From: Sutcliffiella deserti
Lineage (GTDB): Bacteria; Bacillota; Bacilli; Bacillales; Bacillaceae_I
Direction of reading: 5' to 3'
Length of the DNA: 64,000 nucleotides
NCBI RefSeq assembly: GCF_020037475.1
Contig: NZ_JAIQDB010000002.1
Span: forward strand, 186,001-250,000
Part shown: one piece after another, positions 51,468-60,271 of the stretch
Layout of the letters: each line of letters opens with the position of its first letter
Numbering within the stretch: position 1 is the first letter of the stretch
Notes under the pieces: generated by a model
The model's input: the letters and a program-made list of their open reading frames with translations, nothing else
Database searches by the model: none
Told to the model about the DNA's origin: nothing
Program-made: the position numbers and the translations under genes

Positions 51468-52546
51468 TAGCTTATCACACCAGATTCCGAAATTTTCACT
51501 TTGGCTTTAACCTTAATCGGAATTGTGGGGTACTGGTCTTTCCATTTGTCATTATCCCATTTTCTTGTGCGGTGTTTGATTTGAAAGCCGACGCCCAGAG
51601 GGTCGATGTTCAAATCTTGAAACATGCGAATCATTTTTTCTGCCCTTTTCTTAATATCTTCCTCCATCTGTTTTTCCACTTTCCGCTTTAGCTCCTTTGT
51701 TAATTTTTCACCCATGTACTCCTGGATGATGGCTTCGGTTTTTACAGTGATTGTGATGGTGGGATCTTTATCAATGTTTTTAATGCTATAGCTTCTTTTC
51801 GAACCAATATGAAAAACGGAGGCGGACTCCCCATGGTCGTCTAGTTTAACAGAGAAGGACGCGTCGGAAGCTTTTCTCTCGTTTAATAGCATAAAGATGA
51901 AATTATCTTCGCCTTTCAAATAATCGATGTATTGATCTCCTTTAAAAAGAGCAACCCCTAAGATGTTCACTTCTTTATCATCAAGTTTTAAGTAAGGTAA
52001 AATTGGATCCCTCCCTTCCTCCAGGTAGGCCTTTGTGAAGAGATGTAAATTTGTCTTCGGGAGGATGCCGCTTTCGATATTGTGCTCGATTAGGTCTGAT
52101 AAAAACATCCCGTTATCGCTTTCGCCATACTGAGTCTGCAAATCTTTTTTTAGGTTTCCTTCTGTAACAGCAAGAAACATTTTAGCCCCCGTAGCAGGAT
52201 CACGCCGGAAAGTATCAATAATATCGTAAATCCCTTTTTCAGCCAGTTCCGCACTGTACAAAACAACTTCAATTTTCCCACTAACTAAGGGTTTGGGTGA
52301 CTTTCTATTAATTTTTTCCCTTAGAACCTTACTGAGCTCAGCAGAGGAAGTATAGGTTTTGTTTTCCACTGTAAGATCAGGTTTATAAATGGGGAAAACT
52401 GCAGTAGCAACTAAGGTTTCCTCATTATCCCCTAGTTCATATCCTGCGGCGGTTACCAATTGAACGTCATCAATAATCTTTTGATTTAAACAACCAGATA
52501 AGAAAAAAAGGAAAGAAAACAAAACTAGATTTATGCGTTTATTCAT
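51467..52546 (-). CDS. GerAC/Ger(x)C-family spore germination lipoprotein
   Basis: The 359-residue protein has a lipoprotein signal (LVLFSFLFFLSGC). LVTAAGYELGDNEETLVAT and ILGVALFKGDQYIDYLKGED fit the Ger(x)C family. It should be anchored on the outer face of the spore inner membrane as the C subunit of a germinant receptor. It overlaps the B subunit gene by four bases. Full length for the family. Confidence 0.9.
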   Translation of the reverse strand: MNKRINLVLFSFLFFLSGCLNQKIIDDVQLVTAAGYELGDNEETLVATAVFPIYKPDLTVENKTYTSSAELSKVLREKINRKSPKPLVSGKIEVVLYSAELAEKGIYDIIDTFRRDPATGAKMFLAVTEGNLKKDLQTQYGESDNGMFLSDLIEHNIESGILPKTNLHLFTKAYLEEGRDPILPYLKLDDKEVNILGVALFKGDQYIDYLKGEDNFIFMLLNERKASDASFSVKLDDHGESASVFHIGSKRSYSIKNIDKDPTITITVKTEAIIQEYMGEKLTKELKRKVEKQMEEDIKKRAEKMIRMFQDLNIDPLGVGFQIKHRTRKWDNDKWKDQYPTIPIKVKAKVKISESGVIS

Positions 52547-53637
52547 TCTTTTTTCCTCCTGATCTTCGTGATAATGAGGTATAGCAGAAACAAAATTGGA
52601 ATGTAGACAAATTCAGAATAAAAGCCCATTTTCGTTGTCCAACTGCTAAGAAATGTGATGTGTTCTCTTTCTCTGAAAAAATATCCAGACAAAAAGGTGA
52701 GCACGAGTATCCCAATAATCGCATGCTTCTGCTTCATATTGAAAATTTTCTTCATCCCACGTGAAGCAGCCCAAAATGCTAAACAAACATTAGGTAAAAT
52801 GATGAGTGCCCAGGATGCAATCCCGATGTATTCAAACCGTTCCACCACAGGCATCTCTACTATTTTCCATAACGTTAATGTTGCCCATTTCTGATTGGTT
52901 AATTGTTCCTCACTGAAATAGCTTAAAGAAATCACAATTATTAATAGGTAGGAAAATAAGGTTAACAATGCTCCGCCATGTGCCCACTTTTGCGATTTTT
53001 TTGCTTCTTTTATAAAAGGATAGTAAAGCAGCAGCGTAGAAAACCCTAGGTAACTAAGCGTCATTTCTTGGGAAGCTGCCGCAATATCTGTTAAAGAGTG
53101 ATTCCAAACCGGTAGCAAAGAAAGGAAATCGGAATATGGGATGGGGAACAGGAATGTTAAGATTAAATAAGAGGGAATCACGACGCCTAGGAAGCAAATA
53201 CCTGCAACCGTTCGAAACCCGCCAAAAACAGTGTAGAGAATAAGCACCCCAAAAAAGATCATCATTAAAAACACACTCAACTCCGGAAACATCCAAACCC
53301 GTATCACTTCGAAGTAGGAGTATAAAATAGTAATGCCGACGAAGGAAAAGTAAATAACCCATATAAGGTTAAAAAAGTTACCGATCCACTTTCCGAACAT
53401 AAATTTGTGAATATCGATAAGGTCCATTTTAGCGCGATTTAATAACTGGTAGCTAATCCAGATGATAAGATGGACACCAATTCCTGCAACAACCACCGCG
53501 ATCCAAGAGTCATTTCCGGCCTTTGTGACGACCGATCGCTGAAAACCTAAAATCCCCACACCGACCTGGACGGAGTGGAAAAGAAAAAACACAAAATAGG
53601 GAGATACTTGAAGAATTTCATCTACTTCCTTTTTCAT
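52543..53637 (-). CDS. GerAB-family germinant receptor B subunit
   Basis: The 364-residue protein has about ten membrane helices, of the amino-acid-permease-like Spore_permease family (QVSPYFVFFLFHSVQVGVGI, SWIAVVVAGIGVHLIIWISY). The B subunit binds the germinant in the inner spore membrane. The germinant cannot be predicted. It lies between the C and A subunit genes, 11 bases after the A subunit stop. Confidence 0.9.
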   Translation of the reverse strand: MKKEVDEILQVSPYFVFFLFHSVQVGVGILGFQRSVVTKAGNDSWIAVVVAGIGVHLIIWISYQLLNRAKMDLIDIHKFMFGKWIGNFFNLIWVIYFSFVGITILYSYFEVIRVWMFPELSVFLMMIFFGVLILYTVFGGFRTVAGICFLGVVIPSYLILTFLFPIPYSDFLSLLPVWNHSLTDIAAASQEMTLSYLGFSTLLLYYPFIKEAKKSQKWAHGGALLTLFSYLLIIVISLSYFSEEQLTNQKWATLTLWKIVEMPVVERFEYIGIASWALIILPNVCLAFWAASRGMKKIFNMKQKHAIIGILVLTFLSGYFFREREHITFLSSWTTKMGFYSEFVYIPILFLLYLIITKIRRKKE

Positions 53638-53648
53638 AACTAACCATC

Positions 53649-55220
53649 CTATGTATAGAACTCGTCAATGTCTTTTTGTTTCTTTTTCTTATCCTTCTTT
53701 TTTGCAAATCTTACTGTCTCTTCTGCCTGAACTTCCACTGGTCTTTTATTTTGAAGAGTAAAGGGTAGGCGAATGATGGCATCTGTCATATCTGCTAGCC
53801 TTAACGGATAGAGTGGTTCTAAAAACGGCCTGCCTAAGGAAGTAAGTCTTAGTAAGTGTATGAGTAAAAAGCAAAAGCATAGAGTTACACCAAGCAATCC
53901 GAGAAAATGAGCAGAAATTAAGAAGGGGAACCGGATTAATCGGATCGTATTGCCCATCTGGTAGACCGGAGTCGTAAACGAAGCCAAAGCTGAAAGAGCA
54001 ACGATAATCAGTAATACATTACTAGTTAGCCCTGCCTCAACAGATGCCGTCCCAATTACTATCCCGCCAACGATACCGATCGTTTGACCTACTTTTGTAG
54101 GCAACCGGGCCCCAGCCTCACGCAGCAACTCAATAGCTAACTCTAAAATAATCGCTTCTAATATAGGTGGTAAAGGAATGGCACTTCTCGAAGTTACTAG
54201 AGTACTCACTAAATCTTTTGGAATCAGTTCATAATGATAGGTTAGTACAGCCACATAAATGGGAGTGACTAAGATGGAAAAAATAACAGCGAACAAGCGC
54301 ACCACTCGGAAGAAAGAAGCAATAATCCAATTTAGAAAATAATCCTCAAACGCCGAGAAAAACTCAAAAAGCGTGGTTGGTCCAATTAACCCATGCGGTG
54401 CGCCGTCCACGAGAATAACCACCTTTCCTTCCGCCAACACGGAGGCCACTCGATCGGGTCTTTCTGTGTCGATGAATTGTGGGAAAGGCGAGTTATTGTT
54501 ATCCTGGATTAATTGAGTAATATAGGAACTATCATTAATCTGATCAAAGGAAATATCGTTGATTCTCTGAATGACGGTGTGAACATTTTCGCTATTTGCA
54601 ATATCCGTCAGGTAGAGAACAGCCACCCTTGTCTTTGATAAGTTTCCAACAGTGTATTCTTTCACCTCTAACTGTGGTACCGGCAGTCTTTTCCGTACTA
54701 GATTTAAATTTACATCCAATGACTCCACGAAAGCTTCTTTTGGACCAACTACACTAAACTCTACCTCAGGTAAGGAGACGGTCCTTCCCTTTTTTGCAAT
54801 CGCTGGTAATAAGGCGAGTTTGGTATTTTCTTTTTTTAACTGAACCGCAACATAACCTCGTAATAAATAATCTTGAATCTCGCTGCTATCATCTGTCACT
54901 TTAATATCATCAATCGGTAACTTTAATGCTACCTCCTCAATCGTACCTATTTCTTCTTTATTAAAATATGGTAGAAGATCCTTTTGCACAATATCTCGAT
55001 CCACCAATGAGCTAAAATAATACAGATGGAAAGGAGTTTTTTCCTCCGCATAAAAGGAATCCACAAAATCATCGGACTTTCTCCACTGTTTTAACTGCAA
55101 ATCAATGGGGATTTCCTTAACTGCCTGTGTATCTTCAGTATCTGTGTCCTGTTCTGTCTCAAGCTCTTTCTCTTTCCCTTCAGAGCTTGGGATTAACTTT
55201 CTCACTTTCCTTCTCTTCAT
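53649..55220 (-). CDS. GerAA-family germinant receptor A subunit
   Basis: The 523-residue protein has a charged N-terminal domain (1-240), then about five membrane helices. The family signature appears as RPDRVASVLAEGKVVILVDG and, later, ILEAIILELAIELLREAGAR. AGGTGAG precedes the start at 55220. First gene of a complete A-B-C operon expected to be made in the forespore under SigG, though the promoter was not resolved. Confidence 0.95.
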   Translation of the reverse strand: MKRRKVRKLIPSSEGKEKELETEQDTDTEDTQAVKEIPIDLQLKQWRKSDDFVDSFYAEEKTPFHLYYFSSLVDRDIVQKDLLPYFNKEEIGTIEEVALKLPIDDIKVTDDSSEIQDYLLRGYVAVQLKKENTKLALLPAIAKKGRTVSLPEVEFSVVGPKEAFVESLDVNLNLVRKRLPVPQLEVKEYTVGNLSKTRVAVLYLTDIANSENVHTVIQRINDISFDQINDSSYITQLIQDNNNSPFPQFIDTERPDRVASVLAEGKVVILVDGAPHGLIGPTTLFEFFSAFEDYFLNWIIASFFRVVRLFAVIFSILVTPIYVAVLTYHYELIPKDLVSTLVTSRSAIPLPPILEAIILELAIELLREAGARLPTKVGQTIGIVGGIVIGTASVEAGLTSNVLLIIVALSALASFTTPVYQMGNTIRLIRFPFLISAHFLGLLGVTLCFCFLLIHLLRLTSLGRPFLEPLYPLRLADMTDAIIRLPFTLQNKRPVEVQAEETVRFAKKKDKKKKQKDIDEFYT

Positions 55221-55292
55221 ATGCTCACCTAATTTATGTAATAGAATAGATATGATGGTTAGTATTCCAGGAAAAACCGGGAATATACAGGT

Positions 55293-55319
55293 GGGTCGCG
55301 GGGACAGGTCCCTCGACCC
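55293..55319 (+). repeat. REP palindrome, forward copy
   Basis: Full copy, about 70 bases upstream of the gerAA-like start. Confidence 0.85.
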
Positions 55320-55389
55320 ACCCTGTTGGTGTTTAGCAGCTATAGAGAACAGAAGGTATGGAATGTGGTAGAATAAATGAAGAGTTTTT

Positions 55390-55416
55390 GGATTTTAGGG
55401 ACAGATCCCTTGACCC
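55390..55416 (+). repeat. REP palindrome, forward variant
   Basis: GGATTTTAGGGACAGATCCC then TTGACCC, with one core change (AGATCCC). Confidence 0.75.
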
Positions 55417-55878
55417 AAAGGGATGGTAAATGTGCATCAGGGGGGAACAAGCGAAAAGATACTCCGCAAGTGAATCTCTTGTTATAGTAAATAATGAAAA
55501 GCTGTTAGAATGAACGGAAAATGTTACTGTCCTGTTATAGCTGGTTCTTTAACGGAGCGTGTGGGTTTCTTAAGGAGTGGCACCTAGAAAGTATGTCTCT
55601 TTTTTACTCTCCTGTTGAGTTGATCAGATAAGATATTTAAGAGGGTGTCAGAATTTATCCTTATCCTTTATTGACCGATAATAATACATATAATGAACAT
55701 CCTCACGATAGGTCCAGGTATAAAGATGGCGGGACGGGTTCAAGGGGTGGGAGAACAGAGTTTTGTCTCATCTGGAGATAATGTGTGGAGTGTTTTAACA
55801 CGCTTGGAAGGCAGGGAGCGTTCGTTAGGGCTGGATATACCACCCGCCAAGCCTTACTACCTGTAGCTCTACTAGTTA

Positions 55879-55905
55879 GGGACAAGGGACCTGTCCCCAT
55901 GACCC
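55879..55905 (-). repeat. REP palindrome, reverse copy
   Basis: GGGACAAGGGACCTGTCCCC then ATGACCC, 23 bases before the MBOAT start and just ahead of its ribosome site. Confidence 0.8.
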
Positions 55906-55928
55906 ACAAAAAGAGGGGAAGGTGCAAG

Positions 55929-57401
55929 TTGTTATTTAATTCGTTTGAATTTATTTTCTTTTTTTTACCTATTGTTTTTTTGGTATATTTTTATCTTAAT
56001 AAAAGGAAACTCGTGTTGCCGGCTAAGCTGTGGTTAGTGTGCAGTTCACTTTTTTTCTATAGCTGGTGGAATGTTCTGTACTTGCCACTTATTCTTTCTT
56101 CCATGGTCATAAATTACTTTATCGGCCGGAAATTAGGTGCGAGCACAACATTCGTTAACCGTAAGGGCTTATTGGTGCTCGGAATCGTTTTTAATGTCGG
56201 GCTACTAGGATATTATAAATATTCGGATTTTTTTCTAGCGAATGTCAATTACTTTTTCTCTACCAACATGGCGCTGCTTAATTTAGTGCTTCCTTTGGCG
56301 ATTAGTTTTTTCACTTTTCAGCAGATTGCCTATCTAGTAGATGCCTATAAAAAGGAAACTAAGGAATACAACTTTTTGAACTATGCGTTATTTGTTAGCT
56401 TTTTTCCACAATTAATCGCAGGGCCTATTGTGCACCATAAAGAAATGATGCCACAGTTTGCAAGTAATCGAAACAAACTTATAAATTATAAAAACATTGG
56501 CCTTGGCATTTTTATTTTTTCTATTGGTCTATTCAAAAAAGTCGTCATTGCCGATACCTTTGCAGTCTGGGCCACAGCCGGCTTTGATACGACAGAGTTA
56601 TTGACCCTTTTTGAAGCATGGGCGGTTTCACTATCCTATACTTTTCAAATTTATTTTGACTTTAGTGGGTACACCGATATGGCGATCGGAATCGCACTGT
56701 TATTTAACATCCAGCTCCCTCTTAACTTTAACTCGCCATATAAGGCGTTGAATATCCAGGATTTTTGGAAAAGGTGGCATATGACACTTGGTCGCTTTTT
56801 AACCACCTATATCTATATCCCTCTTGGTGGAAATCGAAAAGGGAAGCGCAGAACTTATATTAATATACTTTTGGTATTTCTTATCAGCGGGTTCTGGCAT
56901 GGGGCAGGATGGACATTTGTCTTTTGGGGGCTATTACACGGAATTGCTATGATGATAAACCGCTACTGGAAATCATTTAACATGAAAATGAATGCAATCC
57001 TTGCCTGGTTTATTACATTTAATTTTGTAAATGTTGCCTGGGTTTTCTTTAGAGCGGAGACATGGGAAGATGCGATAAAAGTTGTAAAAGGAATGGCAGG
57101 TTTATCAGGAGTGGAAATTCCTACAGAAATCATCCCCTATAGCATTTTAGCTAAAATCAATGCACTCGGACTTGACGTTGCCATCATCTCATCGTTCGGG
57201 GCTTCTATAGGAAAAAAAGCGGTATTGGCAATCATACTCGGATTTGTTGTGGTTCTTTTTTTCAAAAATTCGGTACAAATAGTGCGGAATGCGAAGCTAA
57301 ACTGGATTCATGCTCATTTTGTCATTGCCTTGTTTTGCTTCACTGTCCTTTATATGTTGTATTTCGTAGTGGAAACGGAATTCCTCTACTTTAACTTTTA
57401 G
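55929..57401 (+). CDS. MBOAT family O-acyltransferase (AlgI/DltB-like)
   Basis: A TTG start at 55929 behind AGAGGGGAAGG gives 490 residues beginning MLFNSFEFIFFFLPIVF, the usual AlgI-type start; a longer frame would translate a REP. About ten membrane helices. MBOAT signatures: PLAISFFTFQQIAYLVDAY, FFPQLIAGPIVHHKEM, NIQDFWKRWHMTLGRFLTTY and FLISGFWHGAGWTFVFWG (catalytic His). It should carry acyl groups across the membrane for O-acetylation of a surface polymer, working with the SGNH protein encoded downstream. Confidence 0.9.
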   Translation: MLFNSFEFIFFFLPIVFLVYFYLNKRKLVLPAKLWLVCSSLFFYSWWNVLYLPLILSSMVINYFIGRKLGASTTFVNRKGLLVLGIVFNVGLLGYYKYSDFFLANVNYFFSTNMALLNLVLPLAISFFTFQQIAYLVDAYKKETKEYNFLNYALFVSFFPQLIAGPIVHHKEMMPQFASNRNKLINYKNIGLGIFIFSIGLFKKVVIADTFAVWATAGFDTTELLTLFEAWAVSLSYTFQIYFDFSGYTDMAIGIALLFNIQLPLNFNSPYKALNIQDFWKRWHMTLGRFLTTYIYIPLGGNRKGKRRTYINILLVFLISGFWHGAGWTFVFWGLLHGIAMMINRYWKSFNMKMNAILAWFITFNFVNVAWVFFRAETWEDAIKVVKGMAGLSGVEIPTEIIPYSILAKINALGLDVAIISSFGASIGKKAVLAIILGFVVVLFFKNSVQIVRNAKLNWIHAHFVIALFCFTVLYMLYFVVETEFLYFNF

Positions 57402-57597
57402 CAGCGCTAGTAATGGATATTTTTGATATTTGGGATGTTTTTGCTGGTGAATGGAACTGCTGGCGAAGGGTGAATTTGCTATGAGGAGGAGAAGCCTCCA
57501 CAGCCAGTCTTGGAAGGATTTCGAGAGTCGAGCGGTGCACATATCCGAAAGAATCCGTTAGGTTTACCAAAGAGTTTACCTTTGAAGGAGTTTTTTA

Positions 57598-58551
57598 ATG
57601 AAGCAGCATAAAAAGTTTGTTCTATATACTGTGGGAATCAGTGTCTTCATTATTTTTGCTCATTTAATTGTGATGGAGACTTTTGCAAGGAATGTACTGG
57701 TTCCTAATGATACCGTGCATATGAAAGAAAAGTTGATTTTGGACAGAAAAGAAGAAATAACCATAATAGGCTTGGGGGATTCCCATGTAGGAAACGACCT
57801 TTACTTGAGGGAGAATGGTTTTAATCTTGGCAGGGGAGGAGACACGACGCCAATTATGTATTTTAAATTAAAGTGGCTGATTGAAAACGATGTGAATGTA
57901 GAGCATTTATTGCTGCAGATGGATTATCACATTTTCTCCTACTACCGAACGCAGCCAGGCAATCATGTGAAAAACTACTACCATATTATTGACGAACCGG
58001 TAGATTCAGAACTTGGAGACTATCCCTCTGCTAATACATTTTTTGGAGATAATTTTATCTTCTACTCTTTGCTGGACGTCTATTCTCCCATCATTCACAA
58101 AACCTTTCTGAATTATCTAAAGGGAGACTTCACGAAGCCTGATGTTTCCTACAATGGCCAACTATCGACAGATTACGATTGGACAGTGCTTGATGAGGAA
58201 GATAGAATTGCATCTGCAGAAAGTAGAACAGCAGGGACTCTGTACAACCAATATTTAATAAGTGAAAAACTGGTCCACTATTACGAAAAGATTATCGAAC
58301 TTGCACAACAGAATAACATCAAAGTAACGCTGATAAGATACCCTCTTGCCAACGAATATTTAGATCTAGTAAACGAGGAAGTCGAAACAGAATTTAATGA
58401 ACTGCTGAGCAGAATCGAAAATAAGTACAACCTGAAGACATTAGACTACAGGTATATCTTTCAAGAAAAGCAAAACTACTTTATTGACCAAGACCATCTC
58501 AACAATACCGGCGCAAAAGAACTCGGCAAAGTGATTGAAAGTGAATTGTAG
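57598..58551 (+). CDS. SGNH-type hydrolase/acyltransferase partner of the MBOAT
   Basis: The 317-residue protein has one N-terminal membrane segment (about 8-30) and an extracellular SGNH-like domain. Block I is IIGLGDSHVGNDLY (Ser nucleophile in GDSH) and block V is YFIDQDHLNNTGA (Asp/His). Adjacent to an MBOAT gene, such proteins transfer the acetyl group to the polymer, as with AlgX/AlgJ or DltD. GGAGTTTTTT lies before the start. A REP begins five bases after the stop. Confidence 0.75.
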   Translation: MKQHKKFVLYTVGISVFIIFAHLIVMETFARNVLVPNDTVHMKEKLILDRKEEITIIGLGDSHVGNDLYLRENGFNLGRGGDTTPIMYFKLKWLIENDVNVEHLLLQMDYHIFSYYRTQPGNHVKNYYHIIDEPVDSELGDYPSANTFFGDNFIFYSLLDVYSPIIHKTFLNYLKGDFTKPDVSYNGQLSTDYDWTVLDEEDRIASAESRTAGTLYNQYLISEKLVHYYEKIIELAQQNNIKVTLIRYPLANEYLDLVNEEVETEFNELLSRIENKYNLKTLDYRYIFQEKQNYFIDQDHLNNTGAKELGKVIESEL

Positions 58552-58556
58552 AGAGG

Positions 58557-58583
58557 GGGTCGGGGGGACTGGTCCCTCGACCC
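58557..58583 (+). repeat. REP palindrome, forward copy
   Basis: Five bases after the SGNH-gene stop; left side of a REP-hairpin-REP block (58557-58722). Confidence 0.85.
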
Positions 58584-58628
58584 AATTCCTCGACCGAGAT
58601 TATAAAGGTTTGATTAATGTCATCCGCA

Positions 58629-58656
58629 AGAAGAGGCAGTTATCTGCCTCTTCTTA
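58629..58656 (+). terminator. 12-bp perfect hairpin between REPs
   Basis: AAGAAGAGGCAG, TTAT loop, CTGCCTCTTCTT, with no T-run. Same position relative to REPs as the hairpins at 1268, 10121 and 42336. Confidence 0.6.
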
Positions 58657-58695
58657 CGTCCAAAGTTGCGTCTTAAATTATTATCGGGAGCGGGT

Positions 58696-58722
58696 GGGAC
58701 AAGGGACCTGTCCCCAAAACCC
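58696..58722 (-). repeat. REP palindrome, reverse copy
   Basis: GGGACAAGGGACCTGTCCCC then AAAACCC; right side of the 58557-58722 block. Confidence 0.8.
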
Positions 58723-58771
58723 ACTATGTACTAAACCAATAAAAATCGCTAAAATAAGGGAAGAGATTACT

Positions 58772-58798
58772 GGGACAAGGAATCTGTCCCCTAGGAGG
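58772..58798 (-). repeat. REP palindrome, reverse copy overlapping the GT2 ribosome site
   Basis: GGGACAAGGAATCTGTCCCC then TAGGAGG: the right arm position is occupied by the GGAGG ribosome site of the next gene. Confidence 0.7.
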
Positions 58799-58804
58799 TT
58801 CGAA

Positions 58805-59830
58805 ATGTTTAAGTTTGGTGGTGCGGTGCCGATTTTGGCTATTGTGATTCCTTGTTATAATGAAGAGGAGGTTCTGCAGGAAACGACAGCGAGAATTAGC
58901 TTGGTTATGGAGAATTTGATTACCGATCAGCTAGTTTCTCCTGAGAGCAAAATTCTTTATGTGGACGATGGAAGTGCAGATCGGACATGGAAGATTATAG
59001 AAGAGCAGAGCCAAGAGAATTGGTATGTTAAGGGCTTGAAGCTCGCAGGTAATGTTGGTCATCAAAATGCTCTGTTGGCTGGATTAAAAGTGGCAAGTGA
59101 GCATTCGGATTGTGTAATTTCAATAGATGCTGATCTTCAGGATGATATTACAGTTATCAAAGAGTTTATCCTTAAATTTCATGAAGGCAATGATATTGTT
59201 TACGGTGTTAGAGAGGATCGGACGACGGATAGCTTTTTTAAAAAGAATACGGCTCAGCTCTATTATAGACTAATGGCTGCTATGGGGGTGAACCTAGTCT
59301 ATAACCATGCTGATTATCGGTTGCTTAGCCACAGGGTCCTTACCCAATTAAGCCAATTTCAAGAATCCAATTTGTTTTTGCGGGGTATTATTCCACTTAT
59401 TGGATTTAAATCCACCAAGGTTTATTATAAACGGCACGAGCGGTTTGCCGGGGAGTCTAAATATCCGCTGAAAAAAATGCTTTCTTTTGCAATGGAAGGG
59501 ATAACTTCCTTTAGTGTGACGCCCATTCGCATTTTAACCGTAATCGGGATATTCTTTTTGCTATTAAGCATGGGTACAAGTGTCTATTCACTGGTCCAAA
59601 AAATTCAGGGACAGACCGTTTCAGGCTGGACATCGTTAATGCTATCGATATGGTTTATAGGAGGCATTCAACTGATGGGGCTAGGATTAATAGGGGAGTA
59701 TATTAGTAAAATATATATGGAAGTCAAAAAGCGTCCCAAATATCATATTGATATTGATCAATATTCTTTTGCAAAAGAAAATGCAGATAAATCAAACCAT
59801 TCACCTATAGGCAGTCAAAGTGAGAGGTAG
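58805..59830 (+). CDS. GtrB/DPM1-type polyprenyl-phosphate glycosyltransferase (GT2)
   Basis: The ATG at 58805, six bases after GGAGG, gives 341 residues starting MFKFGGAVPILAIVIPCYNE; an upstream frame would translate two REPs. GT2 motifs: YVDDGSADRTW, SIDADLQDD (catalytic DxD region) and FAGESKYPLKKML. Two membrane helices near the C-terminus (about 235-260 and 275-300) match GtrB/CsbB. It should load a sugar onto undecaprenyl phosphate at the inner face. Confidence 0.9.
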   Translation: MFKFGGAVPILAIVIPCYNEEEVLQETTARISLVMENLITDQLVSPESKILYVDDGSADRTWKIIEEQSQENWYVKGLKLAGNVGHQNALLAGLKVASEHSDCVISIDADLQDDITVIKEFILKFHEGNDIVYGVREDRTTDSFFKKNTAQLYYRLMAAMGVNLVYNHADYRLLSHRVLTQLSQFQESNLFLRGIIPLIGFKSTKVYYKRHERFAGESKYPLKKMLSFAMEGITSFSVTPIRILTVIGIFFLLLSMGTSVYSLVQKIQGQTVSGWTSLMLSIWFIGGIQLMGLGLIGEYISKIYMEVKKRPKYHIDIDQYSFAKENADKSNHSPIGSQSER

Positions 59831-60242
59831 ATTAAATAACAGCTTCATCCGCTTTTTATTGGTAGGTATCATCAATACAGTGGTAGGCTTGTCCAGCATG
59901 TACCTCTTATTGAATGTCTTTCATCTTAACTATTGGATATCAACTTTTGTAGGCAACTCTATTGGGGCCATTGTTAGCTATCTGTTAAATAGATCTTTTA
60001 CATTTAAAAGTAGTGCTGGTCATTTCACTAGTTTCCCAAGGTTTATTTTCGTGATCTTGATTTGTTATTTTCTTTCCTACAGGGCGGGCTTATTTCTCAC
60101 CCATGCGACTCTAACAGGACTGGGGTACGGGGGGAATCAGCATCTTGAGGAGAATATTGCCATTCTAATTGGGACAGGTTTATATACGATACTCAATTAT
60201 CTTGGACAAAAATATTTTGTGTTTCATTCAAACAATAAATAA
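59820..60242 (+). CDS. GtrA-family membrane protein (putative lipid-sugar flippase)
   Basis: A GTG start overlaps the GT2 stop by 11 bases, so translation is coupled. The 140-residue protein has four membrane helices and the GtrA pattern SFIRFLLVGIINTVVGLSSM, then VSYLLNRSFTFKS near residue 60. GtrA proteins are thought to flip undecaprenyl-phosphate sugar to the outer face. Confidence 0.9.
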   Translation: MRGRLNNSFIRFLLVGIINTVVGLSSMYLLLNVFHLNYWISTFVGNSIGAIVSYLLNRSFTFKSSAGHFTSFPRFIFVILICYFLSYRAGLFLTHATLTGLGYGGNQHLEENIAILIGTGLYTILNYLGQKYFVFHSNNK

Positions 60243-60271
60243 ACAAATGTGTACATAGGTGGAGGAATACT

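Larger units (their letters stand above)
55221..55928. other. Divergent intergenic region with three REPs
   Basis: 708 bases between the ger operon and the MBOAT gene. Forward REPs at 55293 and 55390 and a reverse REP at 55879 enclose AT-rich sequence without a gene. An open frame starting at 55785 is an upstream extension of the MBOAT gene through the REP. Confidence 0.5.

Noticed and set aside
55785-55928. N-terminal extension of the MBOAT gene
   Set aside because: It translates a REP palindrome; the family start and ribosome site lie at 55929.
58535-58804. N-terminal extension of the GT2 gene
   Set aside because: It translates REPs and a hairpin; the family start and GGAGG site lie at 58805.
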